Assembly (NCBI GenBank): GCA_950295325.1
Contig: OX485807.1
Location: forward strand, 4,588,501 to 4,652,500
Direction: 5' to 3'
DNA length: 64,000 nt
Origin: Polytrichum commune
Taxonomy: Eukaryota; Streptophyta; Polytrichopsida; Polytrichales; Polytrichaceae
Shown: positions 11,857 through 24,100 of the stretch, piece after piece
How the letters are laid out: every line of letters begins with the position of its first letter
Position numbering within the stretch: the first letter of the stretch is position 1
Translations under genes and position numbers: made by a program
The notes under the pieces: model-generated
What the model saw: only the letters and a program-made list of their open reading frames with translations
Told to the model about the DNA's origin: nothing
Database searches by the model: none

Positions 11857-12252
11857 TTGCGTTGTGCCTTTCAATTCTTAAGCCTTTAAGAAATTTATTG
11901 TTGCATAGGGATAGTAGGTGTTGCCAAGTAGGTATTATGTTTTTATTTTTGCATAGTGTGAAGTATGGGGTTGGTGTCTGTTTGTGGCTAGAACATGTTT
12001 TCCCCTATGGTTGCTATATATTGGGAAAATCATAAATCAAATGGTTTTATGATTTGTGTGCCTGTGGTGTGCGGGTTTTGCAAAAGTGGTTAGAGAGTTG
12101 CTGGTTTATTTTTTTGTGTGACAACCATTCTTTTTGTGCATATGCAAATTTAGTGGCTATTGCTTTTGTGAGTTAATTGTGTTCCATTTTTATGTATGAT
12201 TGTAGGTTTCTTATTATGCAAGTTAGGTTGGTGCTTGAGGATGGTTTGGCTA

Positions 12253-13053
12253 CAGTCTAACCTCGACAATGTCACACCATCCGTTTCACCAAAAAGTATG
12301 ATATAAAAAAGGTGTTACATATTTGATAATGTCACATTTGGAAGATTTATGCGTAATGTGATATTATCAAAGAAACAACTAGAAAAACAAATAAGAATTA
12401 CAATGTGCAAAAGAAAATAACAAAGATGATAATTCAATGTTTTTAAATATAAAATCAAATTCAAAAGCTTGAATAACAAAGATAGCACATCATAATGTGT
12501 CATTGAGATCAGGTAAAGACCTCTCACTAGAGACACAGAAGCTCCTAATGTCACGTTGTTTTGTTGACATTGATGTTAAATGTGCAACAACAATTCTAAT
12601 GAACTTGTCATGGATTTTTTCCATTCCTAACAACTCCATAGTGTTGAAAATTTGAGAACCTTGACTAGCCATAAAATCCAAAACATCTTTAACATATTTT
12701 TGTGCATCACTTAACTTCACTACCTTAGACTCAACATCATTGCTATCATCAATCAATAGGTCTACTTTTACGGGATCATGTACCTCTTGGCCATCTTGCA
12801 CTAACTGCACAAACTCCTCAGTAGAATACTCCACCTCAAAATCATCTTCACCTTCCATGTTTACGTACTCCAATGGAGATTACTTGTTATTATCACACTT
12901 ACACTACAGATTTTGGAAAAAAAATGATGACATTATCAAGGGTGATAGGGATAATAACGAGGGAGTTTTACACTAGAAAATTTGGTTTCGAAGTTTTGGG
13001 TGACAATGTCAAGGTGTTCTATAAACAAGGGTGACATTATCGAGGTTAGAGTG
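12253..13053 (-). mobile_element. Pogo/Emigrant-like Tc1-mariner element, deleted (801 bp)
   Basis: Inverted termini are CAGTCTAACCTCGACAATGT (left) and CACTCTAACCTCGATAATGT (right, reverse complement). They start CAGT/CACT and contain AACCTC like plant pogo-type Lemi1/Emigrant ends (established knowledge). TA precedes the left end and TG follows the right, consistent with a decayed TA duplication. The partner block has the empty site near 38287-38290. Confidence 0.75.
12490..12873 (-). pseudogene. Remnant of pogo-type transposase C-terminus
   Basis: A 127-codon open frame lies inside the pogo-like element on the minus strand. It is very acidic near its start (EGEDDFEVEYSTEEFVQLVQ) and ends in helical sequence. 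This composition is typical of the tail that follows the DDE domain in plant pogo/Tigger transposases. The DDE catalytic core and the DNA-binding N-terminus are absent, so it cannot be an active transposase. The assignment rests on element context and composition, not on a catalytic motif. Confidence 0.5.
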
Positions 13054-14076
13054 TGGTCAATATGATATGGTGTAGGCTACATATATGTGGGGTATTGGTG
13101 TTATGATATCTTTTGTGGTGTTGTCATTGTTAGTGAGTTTGCTATGTCGTTTCTCTTGATTCCTTTGTGGAGTTTGTTTTCTTTAGACAATTATGTTGTG
13201 TCATAACCATGTTATCAATTATATTATGGATGTTATCAATAGTTTATTCAGGTGATTATGTTGAGAGGATGGGCATCTTACGTGGTTGTTGATGAGATAG
13301 ATGTTGTTGAGGCTATATGTGAAGAGATGCATGTCATGGTCGACTTCTTGTGCGTTGGCTAGTGCTAGCCAAGTAGCATACAATTGTGCTCACATGATGT
13401 TTTGAAGTCATGGGAGTCTTTTGTCATTGTTAAGTTGCCGAGTTGGCTATACATCCGTGATCATGCGAGGTTTATGTTTCCTTTGTCGTATGATGGGATG
13501 AATGATCCATTTGTAAAAATGCTTTGTGATGGGGTTATATTCCAATAGTTGGGTGATATAGATTTTGGTTGGTATTTGGTGGGTTTGTGTTAAAGGTGGT
13601 GTGGGTATTGGATAATACGTGTAAGAAGAATTTATCCACTTGTCCAGTATGTTGAATTAGTGTAGCTTGATGGTGTGTTTGTGGGATCCCATCCATATTA
13701 AAAAACACAACATAAACTTTTCAAACTCCTAATACCTTGAGGAGAGAGGAAATTTTCACATGTGAATGTACCTCTCATCCATCCCCATGCATCTAACATC
13801 AAAACTTGATCTCCGATAGGTTTGTTGCCGATTCATCTCATATGACTTAACTAGACTAATTTGGAGTCTTTAAAAAGAAGTCCGATTAAAAATCAGCTAA
13901 TGATAAAATATCAGAGCTTCACACTATTTCAGGCTTCGGTGTTGGATGAACGAGAGTTGCGCTCGTAAACAATAATTCCCTCTCTCTTAATAGCTTGGCG
14001 TCCGAGTTTAAGCATAGCAGGAGGCAAGTGGAGGGAATACCACTGGTCCATGGAATCTTGAAGGCTATACCGGATC

Positions 14077-14691
14077 TGACACCCCCAAAGTTCGTACGGG
14101 GGTGTTTACAGTAATGTCTGCCTTGGGGCCTCTACTTCATCTGCCCAGTCTTGGAAACAGACCCGAGATCGACCCCATGAAGATTATAAGCTATGCAGGC
14201 ATGCTTGAGCTGGTGATCATTTGCGATCTTCTGCTTATTACTGAGTTCAAATTGACTCGACAGTTGCAGTGGACGTCTGCAACAATTTGTCGCATGTCAA
14301 TGAGTTTCTCAAGTCGCAATGATCAAGTATAATATTAGAAAACAATAAGAAATCCACTTGTTCATCCCCACATAGCAAGATACTTTAAAATATGTCTCTA
14401 CTTGCATTGATATGTGCAATTTGGTCGACCCATTCTACTGTATCAATATACTACACTATTTTGAGTGTCTATTAACACAACAACACAATACTTTATTATT
14501 ATCATTCATTCAGTCATTCATTTTGATTGCTAAAGGGAGGAATGAACAATGCATTACGTTTTTGTGGTCTTGTTTTTATCCAAGGTAACTTGCATGGGTA
14601 AAGAGTTAACCTATTTGTGAGGTCAACCTAATTGCACATATTAGAGTAGAAGGGACGGTCTAAAATAAATCATGAGTTTGCAGTGGAGGAA
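14077..14691. other. Spacer between block C and the LTR; no gene seen
   Basis: It begins at the break of homology with the inverted C copy. A small stem (ACACCCCC pairing with GGGGGTGT) lies at about 14088-14107. A 76-codon open frame at 14102-14332 resembles nothing known and is not called. Confidence 0.6.
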
Positions 14692-15883
14692 TGTGAGGCC
14701 AAACCACCCACCCTTAAGCGTCCTAGTCCGGGTGAGGGAATGGTTATCACATCCATGTTCACATAGCTCCCTTTTACCAACTTCATGAAACTCCAACTCA
14801 ATTCCCATTAATTCTTGCACACCAATTTATTCCACAATAAGGTTACAAGCATTAAGAAATGTTTTTCTTGATTTAACCCTTTCTCCCTATACTAATTCAC
14901 ACCCCAACTCTAAAATCATTACCAAACTCTAACCCCCCTAGACTACCCTTTGATTCATGTGAGCTAAATCCCCCTAATGCCCTTGGCCCTTGTCCTTTCC
15001 ATGTACTTCGAGCTTCCGCCTTGGCCTATACCCGGTTCAATAACCGGCTCGCGGTTCGATGAGCAACCTATCCTCAGCCCCAACCTTGGGCCAACAGCTT
15101 ATTAGCCAGAACTAAATCACCATTTCTGCCCAACCGGCCTTGGGCCAGCAACTTATTAGCCCAGAACTAAATCACCATTTCTGCTCCACCCGGACCTTGG
15201 TCCAACAACTTCTCAATCCAGAGTCAATTACCATTTCTGCCCCAACCGGCCTTGGGCCAACAGCTTATTAGCCCAGAACTAAATCACCATTTCTGCCCAA
15301 CCGGCCTTGGGCCCAACCCCTTAATACTCACAATCTCCTAACTAATCCTCACAAGATATTCCACTAATTCTCCTATGCTACCTTACTTACTTCCCCTCCT
15401 AATTTAACTAATTCCACTAAGTTCCCCTACTTACTTCCACATGTTTTTCAAGCTCTAAGAGCTCAACCTCCTAGAGAGAAAAAGAGAGAGAGAGGGCGGG
15501 GAGAGAGGAAGAGAATGAAGAGAGGAGAGGAGGAGGAGGGGAGGGCACCCAAGACCACAAACCCCTCAACCTTCTCCTACTTAGTAGGACCTTATCCTAT
15601 CCACTAACTCCTTACCCCCTAAACCAACAAGAACATGTTCTAATTCAAACATTTAAATCAAAGGTACTTCCCCTTGCCTCATCAAACACTACTCCTCTAA
15701 TCAAAACACTCCCTAATGCCACTAACCCTCTAATTAACCACACAAAATGGCTTAAGGCCTAAACATAAATCCACACCAAGCCTCATTTTTTTTATACTTT
15801 TGATTGTTTCAATAACACTCCAAATGAAATCCTAAATAAATTCTAACCATAAAACAAATATGAGCACTCATTTTGGGCTCATA
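14692..15883 (+). mobile_element. LTR of a Ty3/gypsy-like element (copy 1), followed by a primer-binding-like site
   Basis: It matches the solo LTR at 46756-48426 from TGTGAGGCCAAACCACCC to the terminal GGGCTCATA. Just after the end comes TAATTGGCGACCATCGGGGG, which has the look of a plant Ty3/gypsy primer-binding site (TGGCG followed by a G-rich run), so this reads as a 5' LTR on the plus strand. The middle holds a 60-bp-class minisatellite and a GA-rich tract. No downstream gag follows on this strand. Confidence 0.75.
15059..15320. repeat. Minisatellite inside LTR copy 1 (about 60-bp unit)
   Basis: About four imperfect units carry GGCCTTGGGCCAACAGCTTA followed by TTAGCCCAGAACTAAATCAC. The unit is unrelated to the 72-bp repeat at the matching place in the other LTR copy. 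Confidence 0.8.
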
Positions 15884-15941
15884 TAATTGGCGACCATCGG
15901 GGGATGGATCCCGAATTTCTTGCTTCGAAGGCAAGTTGTCT

Positions 15942-16493
15942 TCAAACTCGATATTCCTTGCAACTACTCCCTGCCGTTCGGGTTGGGAAGCTCTCCCCGT
16001 TTAATGTTTCCAATTGTATGGAATTGTTGGAAAATACGTCGCGTACAAGGTAAGGGCCCATCCAAACCGCATCAAACTTACCGGGGAATTCAAGTTTCTT
16101 ACCATCTTGAATCATCACCATCATTCCCGGTCGTAATGCCCTCTTCTTGTGCCGTTTGTCGAAGGTGATTTTCCTTCGACGTTGAATCGCCTCGATGTGT
16201 TGAACCGCCATTCGCCGTCTCTCATCAAGCTCCTCCAAGTCGGTCAATTTATTCTTCAACGATTGGCTTCCCGTAAGGCGCGAACCGATGGCCACTCGTA
16301 GAGACTCCACCTCATACTCAATTAGGAGTGTAGCTTCTAAACCATACACCAAGGAGAAGGGAGTAGCTTGGGTAGTTACTTTGTAAGTTGTCCGATAAAC
16401 CCACAATGCCGCCGTCAACTTCGTGTCCCAATCTCGTTTTTAGTTGATCCCTTTACTTGACGGACTAGAATATTCTTCAACCGTCCTAAGCAT
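15942..16493 (-). pseudogene. Ty3/gypsy integrase C-terminal fragment
   Basis: A 158-codon minus-strand frame (15942-16418) carries the usual end of a plant Ty3/gypsy polyprotein: ALWVYRTTYK, TPFSLVYGLEA, EELDERRRMAVQHIEAIQRRR and FPGKFDAVWMGPYLVRDVF (chromodomain-free tail). Upstream the frame extends to about 16493 through one stop (16440-16442), with KRDWDTKLTAALW just after it. The DDE core, reverse transcriptase and gag are missing. The fragment ends 58 bp from the LTR at 15883 but points towards it, opposite to what the primer-binding-like site there predicts, so the locus is rearranged. Confidence 0.85.
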
Positions 16494-19400
16494 AGCTTAT
16501 TTATGGCTGACATGCACCACATGTCATCACATTATTGGATGGAAATGGCCTTGCAACAAGCTTGCAAATATTTTTATGTGGTGTTGCATTACTGACAATT
16601 GTAGATAGACTACCTGCATAATTTATTCACAATCAATTCTGGTGAAGAGTAAATCAAGACTCAATGGCTCCATCCAATCATCTCAAGGTCAAAGAGGTAA
16701 CCAACAACATTCTTTCGGTTCTTTTTGGCAAAGTAATGGTTCATTGTCTCCAGTAATGGACAAATAGGTATTAGTGCAAGGTCAGTTGTGACACCATATT
16801 TTAGTTTGGTGTCGTGTAAAGTGGAATAACCGAAACGGTGAATGATCACTACTATTGCATCAGACTAGGGGAAGAATGATTCTTTTGTGGACCCAAATGG
16901 TTAATTGTAAAGTGGTGGCCCAAAAAGGATGTAATGAAAGGTGGGATGCAATGATTGGCCGGATAAGTGTTGTTTCACACACTTGCGATCACTTTTGGGT
17001 GCCGTTGAGTTAACCGTTTTGTGTGCATTTGTATGCAGTGTATGATATTTTGATGCTCAAATATGGGAGATTCTACTATACAAGTAGGGGGTTTGACTTA
17101 CTTGCCTCATTGAAAAAATGTAACTAATTATTTATATGGTATAAAATTATGAAACAACTTGCATCCCTCATCATTTTCTCTACTCCATCTCTAAAAAATA
17201 TTGCACAGATTTCAAACCACTTTTTTTGACTGAATCAACTTATTTTCACTGTTTTCTGTATATCTACCTTATATCGTCATTAGACAATAAATTGTGTTTC
17301 TAACTATGTATTATGCATTTTGGCGGTGACTTTTTGGTCTTCTGTCTTAAGAAAATCAAGAGAAATAACTTATGTATTTTTGCTACAGCTATAGTTTTAG
17401 GATTCTCATAAGACAGTTTCACCACCAGCTTATCTCATATACCAATCATTTTCATGTTTAATTATTTTTAGTTATTTCATACTATTAATATTTACTCAGT
17501 ATAGAGGCCCTATAACCATATTCAATTCAACATATTTCTTTTGTGCGGGTTAGAATGAATGTGAGAAATATTTTGTGGAATATTGTTTGTCTCACAAAAC
17601 ATTGTTATGAATCTTAATAATGTTATGAAAGAAGCAAAAGTTGTGGAGTTTAAAGTATGTGGGCGTCAAGTGCCTCGCATTTCTTGTTCTTCATGTTTTA
17701 TTGATAAGCTCTACCTCTTGAATCTTGTATTCCGTTAGCAAATGTATTATGAAACATCCATTGAAAATCGGGTTGAACATCATACTCCCCTCATTTAGTT
17801 ATGTTTATTGGAAGTGCATGTATGATGGTTCTTTAAGTGAATACATAAATCCTCGCAATTGTGTTGTCTATTGAATGCGGAGTAGTCAATATAAAATGAC
17901 GATTTAGTCCAATCTCTTTAAATCACGTGTCTTTATGATGTAAGTTCTTTGATCAATACATAACCACACCCCATTCCAATAGAGGTGTCCGATTAAAGAA
18001 AGTGATCAAATAACACATGCATACATTACAAGATCATGAATGAGCAGATGAATGTAAGGGTAAGGTTACTTGAGGATTGGCTAAGGATTGGTACAAAAGC
18101 CTCACCCGAAAGAAAGAAGAATCAACTTCTAACATCTTGCAAGGAATTTTATGTATTGTTCTTTCATTGAATACTTGCATTGCTAACCAAGTAAGCTACT
18201 GCTTCTTATAAGAGACGTGAGATTGTCATTTTGAGACGTTTTGTATCCATATCTTTCCCAAAAGCCAAGTTCAAGTCTTGGGACAAGCCCCCTAGATGTG
18301 GAACAAGTCCTCAACACCTATTATTGACTTTGTGTTGCATGTTACGACATCTTATCCTTCTTGAGGTTGTTTGGTTTCATCATCATTGTCCAAGAAAGTT
18401 GTCCTCTCTTTGTTTCACATAAGGTTGGTGAGGTCATGACATCAAATCTTGCTGCAACTAATTAAGCAATTCATTGCATCAATTAAATTATTGTGATGAG
18501 ACCATAATCTAATCCAGTTTTGATCCACTCTAAATGGCCACATATTTCCATATGATGTTTTAAGGTTCGTGTAGGTTTTGAAATTGCTAGCTTTCTAATA
18601 TGTCATACATTATGATCATGCAATGAATACTCTAATATATTATGAGACAACCCAATAATAGTCATTAGTGTATGCTTGTTCTATGTGGATTGTATAGTTA
18701 CTTGGTACCTCTCAATTCTTTAATCTTGTGGCTAAATTCTAACAAGTTCTTAATGAGGCCCAATCTTTATAAGAGCCTACATGATATGTATGCCTATTAC
18801 TAACAAAAACTTGTTAATACATTTTGATGTGTTCCAAGACAAACACTAATGAAGTGACTCATGTTGATGGTAGTCGCAAAAAGGAAAAAGAAAACGTAGT
18901 AGTAGTTTAATGACTGCACATTAGGTTGGTTTTATACTAGTAGATGAACTAGGTTCTGTAGTCAACATGCCCCATATGTAGATCCACAACTCATTTAAAT
19001 GCTTGCACTACCATAAGCTTTTCTACATAATTTGTAGAAGCAACATCTAATGACCTTGTATGAATAATCATGTATAGCAATAGCACATATTACACCCCTT
19101 TTGTGCACCCATGTGGGTTGATATGATGCGTTGAGACACCCATGCCCCCTCCCTTTCCCCTCAATGGCGAGATTACAATAGTTTGCCACGATGATGTGGT
19201 CTTCATTAGTAAGCAATCTCAATATGAGTTTGCACTAGGTTGGGGCATCCTGTGGTCAAGGCCCACATGAATGAACACACACTGCTTAATAATGTTATGT
19301 TTGATTTTCCATTTTTAGATTCATCAATTTGTGCTCTGGTTTTTTCAAAGATTGTTATTAATATTATAAGTTGCCTACAAATACATAATAAGATTATTGG

Positions 19401-20466
19401 GGGTCTTTCGCCACTAGAATAATTGATATTTCTTACAAAGAACATAATGTGACATGCATCCAACAATGTCACTTCTGGCCATCTTTGGTTTTTGATCACT
19501 ACCATCCACTGATTTCATCTCATATTGTCATGAAGGTGACCAAAGACCATCAAATTACTAATAGCATAAAAGTGAGCGCAAACAAAATGTATTAGACAAG
19601 TGCCAATATTTGTTTTCATAGTTGGTCACATCATTTTTGACCATGACATTGTGGTCACTTGGCTTTTGGGTTCTAATGTAGTTGTCAAAGACACCATCCA
19701 CCAAATTGCTTTCCATATCCTAGCCATGCTAGCAGCCTAAGGATCCCACAACTTAGTTGCACCTGCAATATTTAACTTTAGGAATATTATTGTTTAAATA
19801 ATGTTTTGGATGCTAAATCATAGACGTCTTGATCAAGATGGGTACATGAGTTCATGTGAATGTTATAAGAGTATGTACTGTGCACATTCCTAAAGTAGAT
19901 TTAAATGTGAGCCCTTGGAAGGTGTTCACATTATTAGTAGGCTTACAACCTTCTCATATAAGTTGTTGGATCCCCTAATTCCTCTTGCATGCCATAAAAC
20001 ATCTACAAAAATAATTACAAAAATAGGTTATTCATATCATGACAAAAGGGAAGTATTCCTTGACAACACAGCTCAAGTGTAGTTTTATGATTGCACTAGG
20101 GCACCAAAGTCCTTGTGAAGAGGATTGCTCTCTAAAATTTGTGCACACCGTCGCCTTCCATTTCTCAAACATGTAAATGTTGAAGCCTAACTTCCTTGGG
20201 AGTCGATTTCCTACTTTCTATGGGCAACATTCCACATGTTGGCTTCCTCCCTGTTCTTCACAGGGATAAATGAATCGGCCACCAATAAGAGACTCATCTT
20301 TTCTCTGCTTTGGAGAAAATTTTAGTGCCTCCCCCAAAAAAAAAATCCCTTGTCTCACATTTTCCCCCTGCCAGGCAGGCTGCATTTTGCCTTTGATTTG
20401 CAGGATTGAAATTGCTATTAGAACTTCCAACATTGGAATGTCTAAGTGAAAATGCCACTTCTTCAG
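16494..20466. other. K1 downstream intergenic region; no supported gene
   Basis: About 4 kb of AT-rich sequence. Short open frames (for example 18231-18422 +, 19206-19505 -, 20218-20433 -) have no recognisable domain or neighbour support. The last 250 bp (20218-20466) is probably K1 3'UTR. Confidence 0.6.
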
Positions 20467-21123
20467 CTAAGTAGGCAACATATCTAGAGCTGCAGTGTAT
20501 GTAGATGAGAACGATATGGAGAATGTGGTGAGTTTCTCACCATAAAACGATTCGAGGATTTGGCTACCCACCACCTTCACATTCCTCGAGGACATGTTCT
20601 CGGTGCTTGGGTCACCAACCACCAAATCCTCCCCATGCCACACATGTGAAATCGTCGCTTGCTCTGTTGAATTGTAACTCATGTGGACATACACATAGCG
20701 CGGACCACCATCACCCCTGCTGTAAAAGGATCCAACTTTCACATAGTTTTCTGTGTTCATGGAGGAAGATTCTGCAGTGCCCCAAGAAAATTTCTCAATC
20801 TGGGGTGCTATGCTTTGGGTATCGGTCTCTCCAAGGAACCCACCTGTTACCCATTTGATATTACTTGCTTCCAGTTTCTTTGCGTGCCGAGAGTTGACAA
20901 AGACGCCAGTGAGGCAGCCGTATGCAAATGTTTCTGCCGGTTTCGTCCAACAACTGCCTTCCATGATGACAATCTCAAATGGTGACATTTCGTCGACCAC
21001 ACTTTTGTTCTTAAAACCGCCCTCTTTGATCCCGGTTGAATACATGTCAAACTGCTCACACATCTCCTCACGTTTTGATGCATTTGTGTAAAAGCGGAAG
21101 CTTGTGCCAATGAGAATGTACTT
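20467..21123 (-). CDS. K1 exon 4: unknown C-terminal domain
   Basis: The terminal coding exon has 219 codons including TAG. The acceptor is CACATGCAG|AAGTAC; the ATG 12 nt upstream is intron sequence. It shares GSCWTKPAE, GVFVNSRHAKKL, GGFLGETDTQS, VKVGSFYS, MSYNSTEQA, WHGEDLVVGDPST and VKVVGSQILES with K2 and K3. The tail after TTFSIS differs and reads through TYTAALDMLPT. No known family is recognised. Confidence 0.8.
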   Translation of the reverse strand, partial: KYILIGTSFRFYTNASKREEMCEQFDMYSTGIKEGGFKNKSVVDEMSPFEIVIMEGSCWTKPAETFAYGCLTGVFVNSRHAKKLEASNIKWVTGGFLGETDTQSIAPQIEKFSWGTAESSSMNTENYVKVGSFYSRGDGGPRYVYVHMSYNSTEQATISHVWHGEDLVVGDPSTENMSSRNVKVVGSQILESFYGEKLTTFSISFSSTYTAALDMLPT

Positions 21124-24100
21124 CTGCATGTGCAAGAAAGCACATAAGTACTTCCCTTACCGCCAATTAACCATGAAAGGGCCAAGGTAAATTTCGAAAA
21201 GTGAGATGACTCAAGATGAAACCTATAGTCCATATGGTTGATTCAAAAAGTGTATTTATTATCTTGACATGCCAAACATTCATGTATAAGGCTTCGATTG
21301 CAAATGTTCACAAACCATTCATGGCAAGGTATATTATTTAATGGATTGTGTCTTAAGGCTCAAAAGTGAGTTATGTACAATGTAGTTTGGAAGATGCAAA
21401 TATTCTAATAACTCTTTCAAATGATGGCTTAAATGATGGCTTTTGAATATTGCATACAATTGATAAGAATATGAAGGTGAGAGAGTTGTTGGATAACACA
21501 CCTGTCCACTTTCATGTATATATTGTTGACACTGCATCTCAACATCTACAAACAAAATGAAAGGATTTGTACCAAACATCAGTGTATTATACTTTTGACT
21601 GAAGGCAAATTGGAAAGTCTTGTTGATTTGATTGATCTTGTCAATGTTTATCATAGTAAAGCCTCTACTTATTTGATTGCAAGGAAAGCAGGAGGCAACT
21701 TCATAGCTTTAAAAATGCTCAATGCATTGGGACACATTGTGATTCTTGACAAACTCTTTAGTGATGTATCTCGCAATGCTGACCATCTTGAAGTTTGTAA
21801 TAATAAGTTGAATACACAGTGGCCCATAATAACATCATAATAAACACCAAATAAAGAGATCTTTGTGGTGAGGGAGAAACTAACAACAATAGAGCCCACA
21901 TCAAAATGCAAGGAAGGATAAGGTTACTTACATCTTAGAGTAGGACCCGATCGACATGCAACACTAGCTAAAGCATCCCGTTGCCTGCATTACCAACAAC
22001 ATTATAGAATGCACACCTAACCTAATCAAAAGGCTCTTGAGGAAGCCTTTAAAGTCATCAAACCACTAACAAACATTTTTTACCAAGGCCAATTAGCAAT
22101 GCAACATCCCAACCTTACATCCATGCTAAGTTAACAATCCTAGAATGTGATTTATTTGCTCTGCCCTGCAACAGAGCGCTCAATTTCATAGGTCTCTTAT
22201 TAGGCCCATAACTTGGTCCTTCAATGAATGCGTCGATGAGTGGTTGAGAGTCTAAGAAGTGTATGAACTTGTCTTGCACAAGCATTTTTTAAATGTTGTC
22301 AATCCAAGTTCCATCTTATTGATCTATGTGGAAGTCTACTCTGTGGAGTGCCATTGGAAGGGAAGAGAACACAATGATAATTTGTGGAAGCTTGGGCAAT
22401 ACTTATTTGGATGCAACAATCCTCATGCATAATACAATCTATATAATACTAACTTTGAACTATATAAGGCTTCTTCTTTTTCCTTTTCTCTTTGCAAATT
22501 TCTAGGTCAAACTGTGTTGAAGAGTGTATAGACATATAATTTGGACCATATCAGTATTTACAACTTACCTAAACATGTCTTCTCAATTCATGTTTTCAAA
22601 TAACATATATATGGTTTATTAGTGAATATTTGCTTTGAACCAACAATGTCAATTAGGAACATGAAGGTGGTCCAAGAAAGCGCTACAGTTTAATAAAACC
22701 ATTAGTTTTTTGATCAAACACCTAAAAGTAGTAGCAAAATGTAGTTTAAGTTGAGATTTTGTTTTTCACATTGCCCTTTATTGTTGTGTTAAGCACTTAA
22801 ATTTAGAATACCAAGATGGGATTTTCAAAACTTATCATTAAAAGTAATGCTCAAAAGAAAATGACTAAATTTGGTTTTGAACGTAAATGTCATGACCTTA
22901 AATATTTTGAAATTTGATTTCTTTTTCATATTCTTTGAGTTCATTATAAAATTGTAGAAAATAATTAATTTAGGGTTATTTTGATTGTATTGAAAACAAA
23001 TTAAAGAAATGTATTTTATTATCACCTACTTGCAAAACACTTGCATCATCTTCTAGATTATATATGCTTTCATTAAAAAGATTTCAACATAAATTGCTTG
23101 GCTTTGTAAGTCAATATGTATAGGTTCATTTTATTTTCCACAAAAGTTTCAAAGTTAGTGTATAATTTTAACACTTTCACTTAACCCTTTAGAAGGATCA
23201 ACATCTATCCACTTTACTATGCATGCACATTCAACAAGTGTTTCTTCAATTGTTTATCAATATTCATTGCCTACAAATTAGGTTGGGGCTAGATCTCAAG
23301 CCATTTGGGCGGGCCCTAGTTGGCTCAGTCATGACCCCATCATGGGGGGATGGGGGTTGTAGGGCCGGGGCCCGTGATCCGGCACCCCTAGGCAACCCCA
23401 CCAATTTTTATTTTATTTTGTTTGATCGTTATTGACAATCGCTGCTTGCCTTGCCCGATTTCTTCAAAAAAAGTGCCCTTGCATTTGTGAAGGCCGCTTA
23501 TCTAGAAATCCCATATTGAGTGCACTTCACCTTGAAGGCCCAAATTTCAATATATATGTTCATTCCCCTTATTATATAAATAATTAACTGGAATTTCCCC
23601 AAAGTGAAACCGAAAACATGTAAATGAATGTCAATAAAGCATGTAGTAATGAACTTGGAAGTTAAAAAATATTAAAAATTCTCATTAACTTTGAGGTTAT
23701 AATATATGTGACTTACCATTTTGCGGGCCCCACTTGGCCGGCTGGGGCCGTCCAAATTTGGACCCCAATTCCATATCATTGACCATATTTGGACGGCCCC
23801 CAGCCGGCCGGGTCGGGCGCCCACTCGGACAGCTCCACCAAAAAATTTAGTTTCTTTTCATCGTAATTGACAATCGCTGTCTGTTGACAATCGGCTGGGG
23901 CTAGAGCCAATTTGGGCCCCAATTTCATGTCATTTGACCGTCGAGACTTTAGATGTTTCTAATCAAAGCAATATAGGGAGATTCAGAAGCACCTGGCAGT
24001 TGGAAGAGTTATGAGCTCAGGAAATTGGCGGGGATCGGAGGAGAACAATTGCTTGCAGGCATCGAAGTGCATGCCACCAACGCTCACAGCTTTCGACAGC

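Larger units (their letters stand above)
5245..14076 (+). repeat. Block C, left copy (inverted partner about 36150-43060)
   Basis: About 8.8 kb matches the reverse complement of 36150-43060. Anchor pairs are 5702-6025 with 41975-42298, 9939-10130 with 39237-39428, and 13836-13843 with the hAT insertion point at 36378. This copy is longer because of extra insertions at about 8265-9614, 10683-11856 and 12253-13053. It lacks the hAT element found in the partner. I see no terminal repeats at the block ends and no intact gene inside. Short open frames shared by both copies (for example 107 codons, minus strand, 5702-6025) show no recognisable domain and may be open by chance. Confidence 0.85.
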
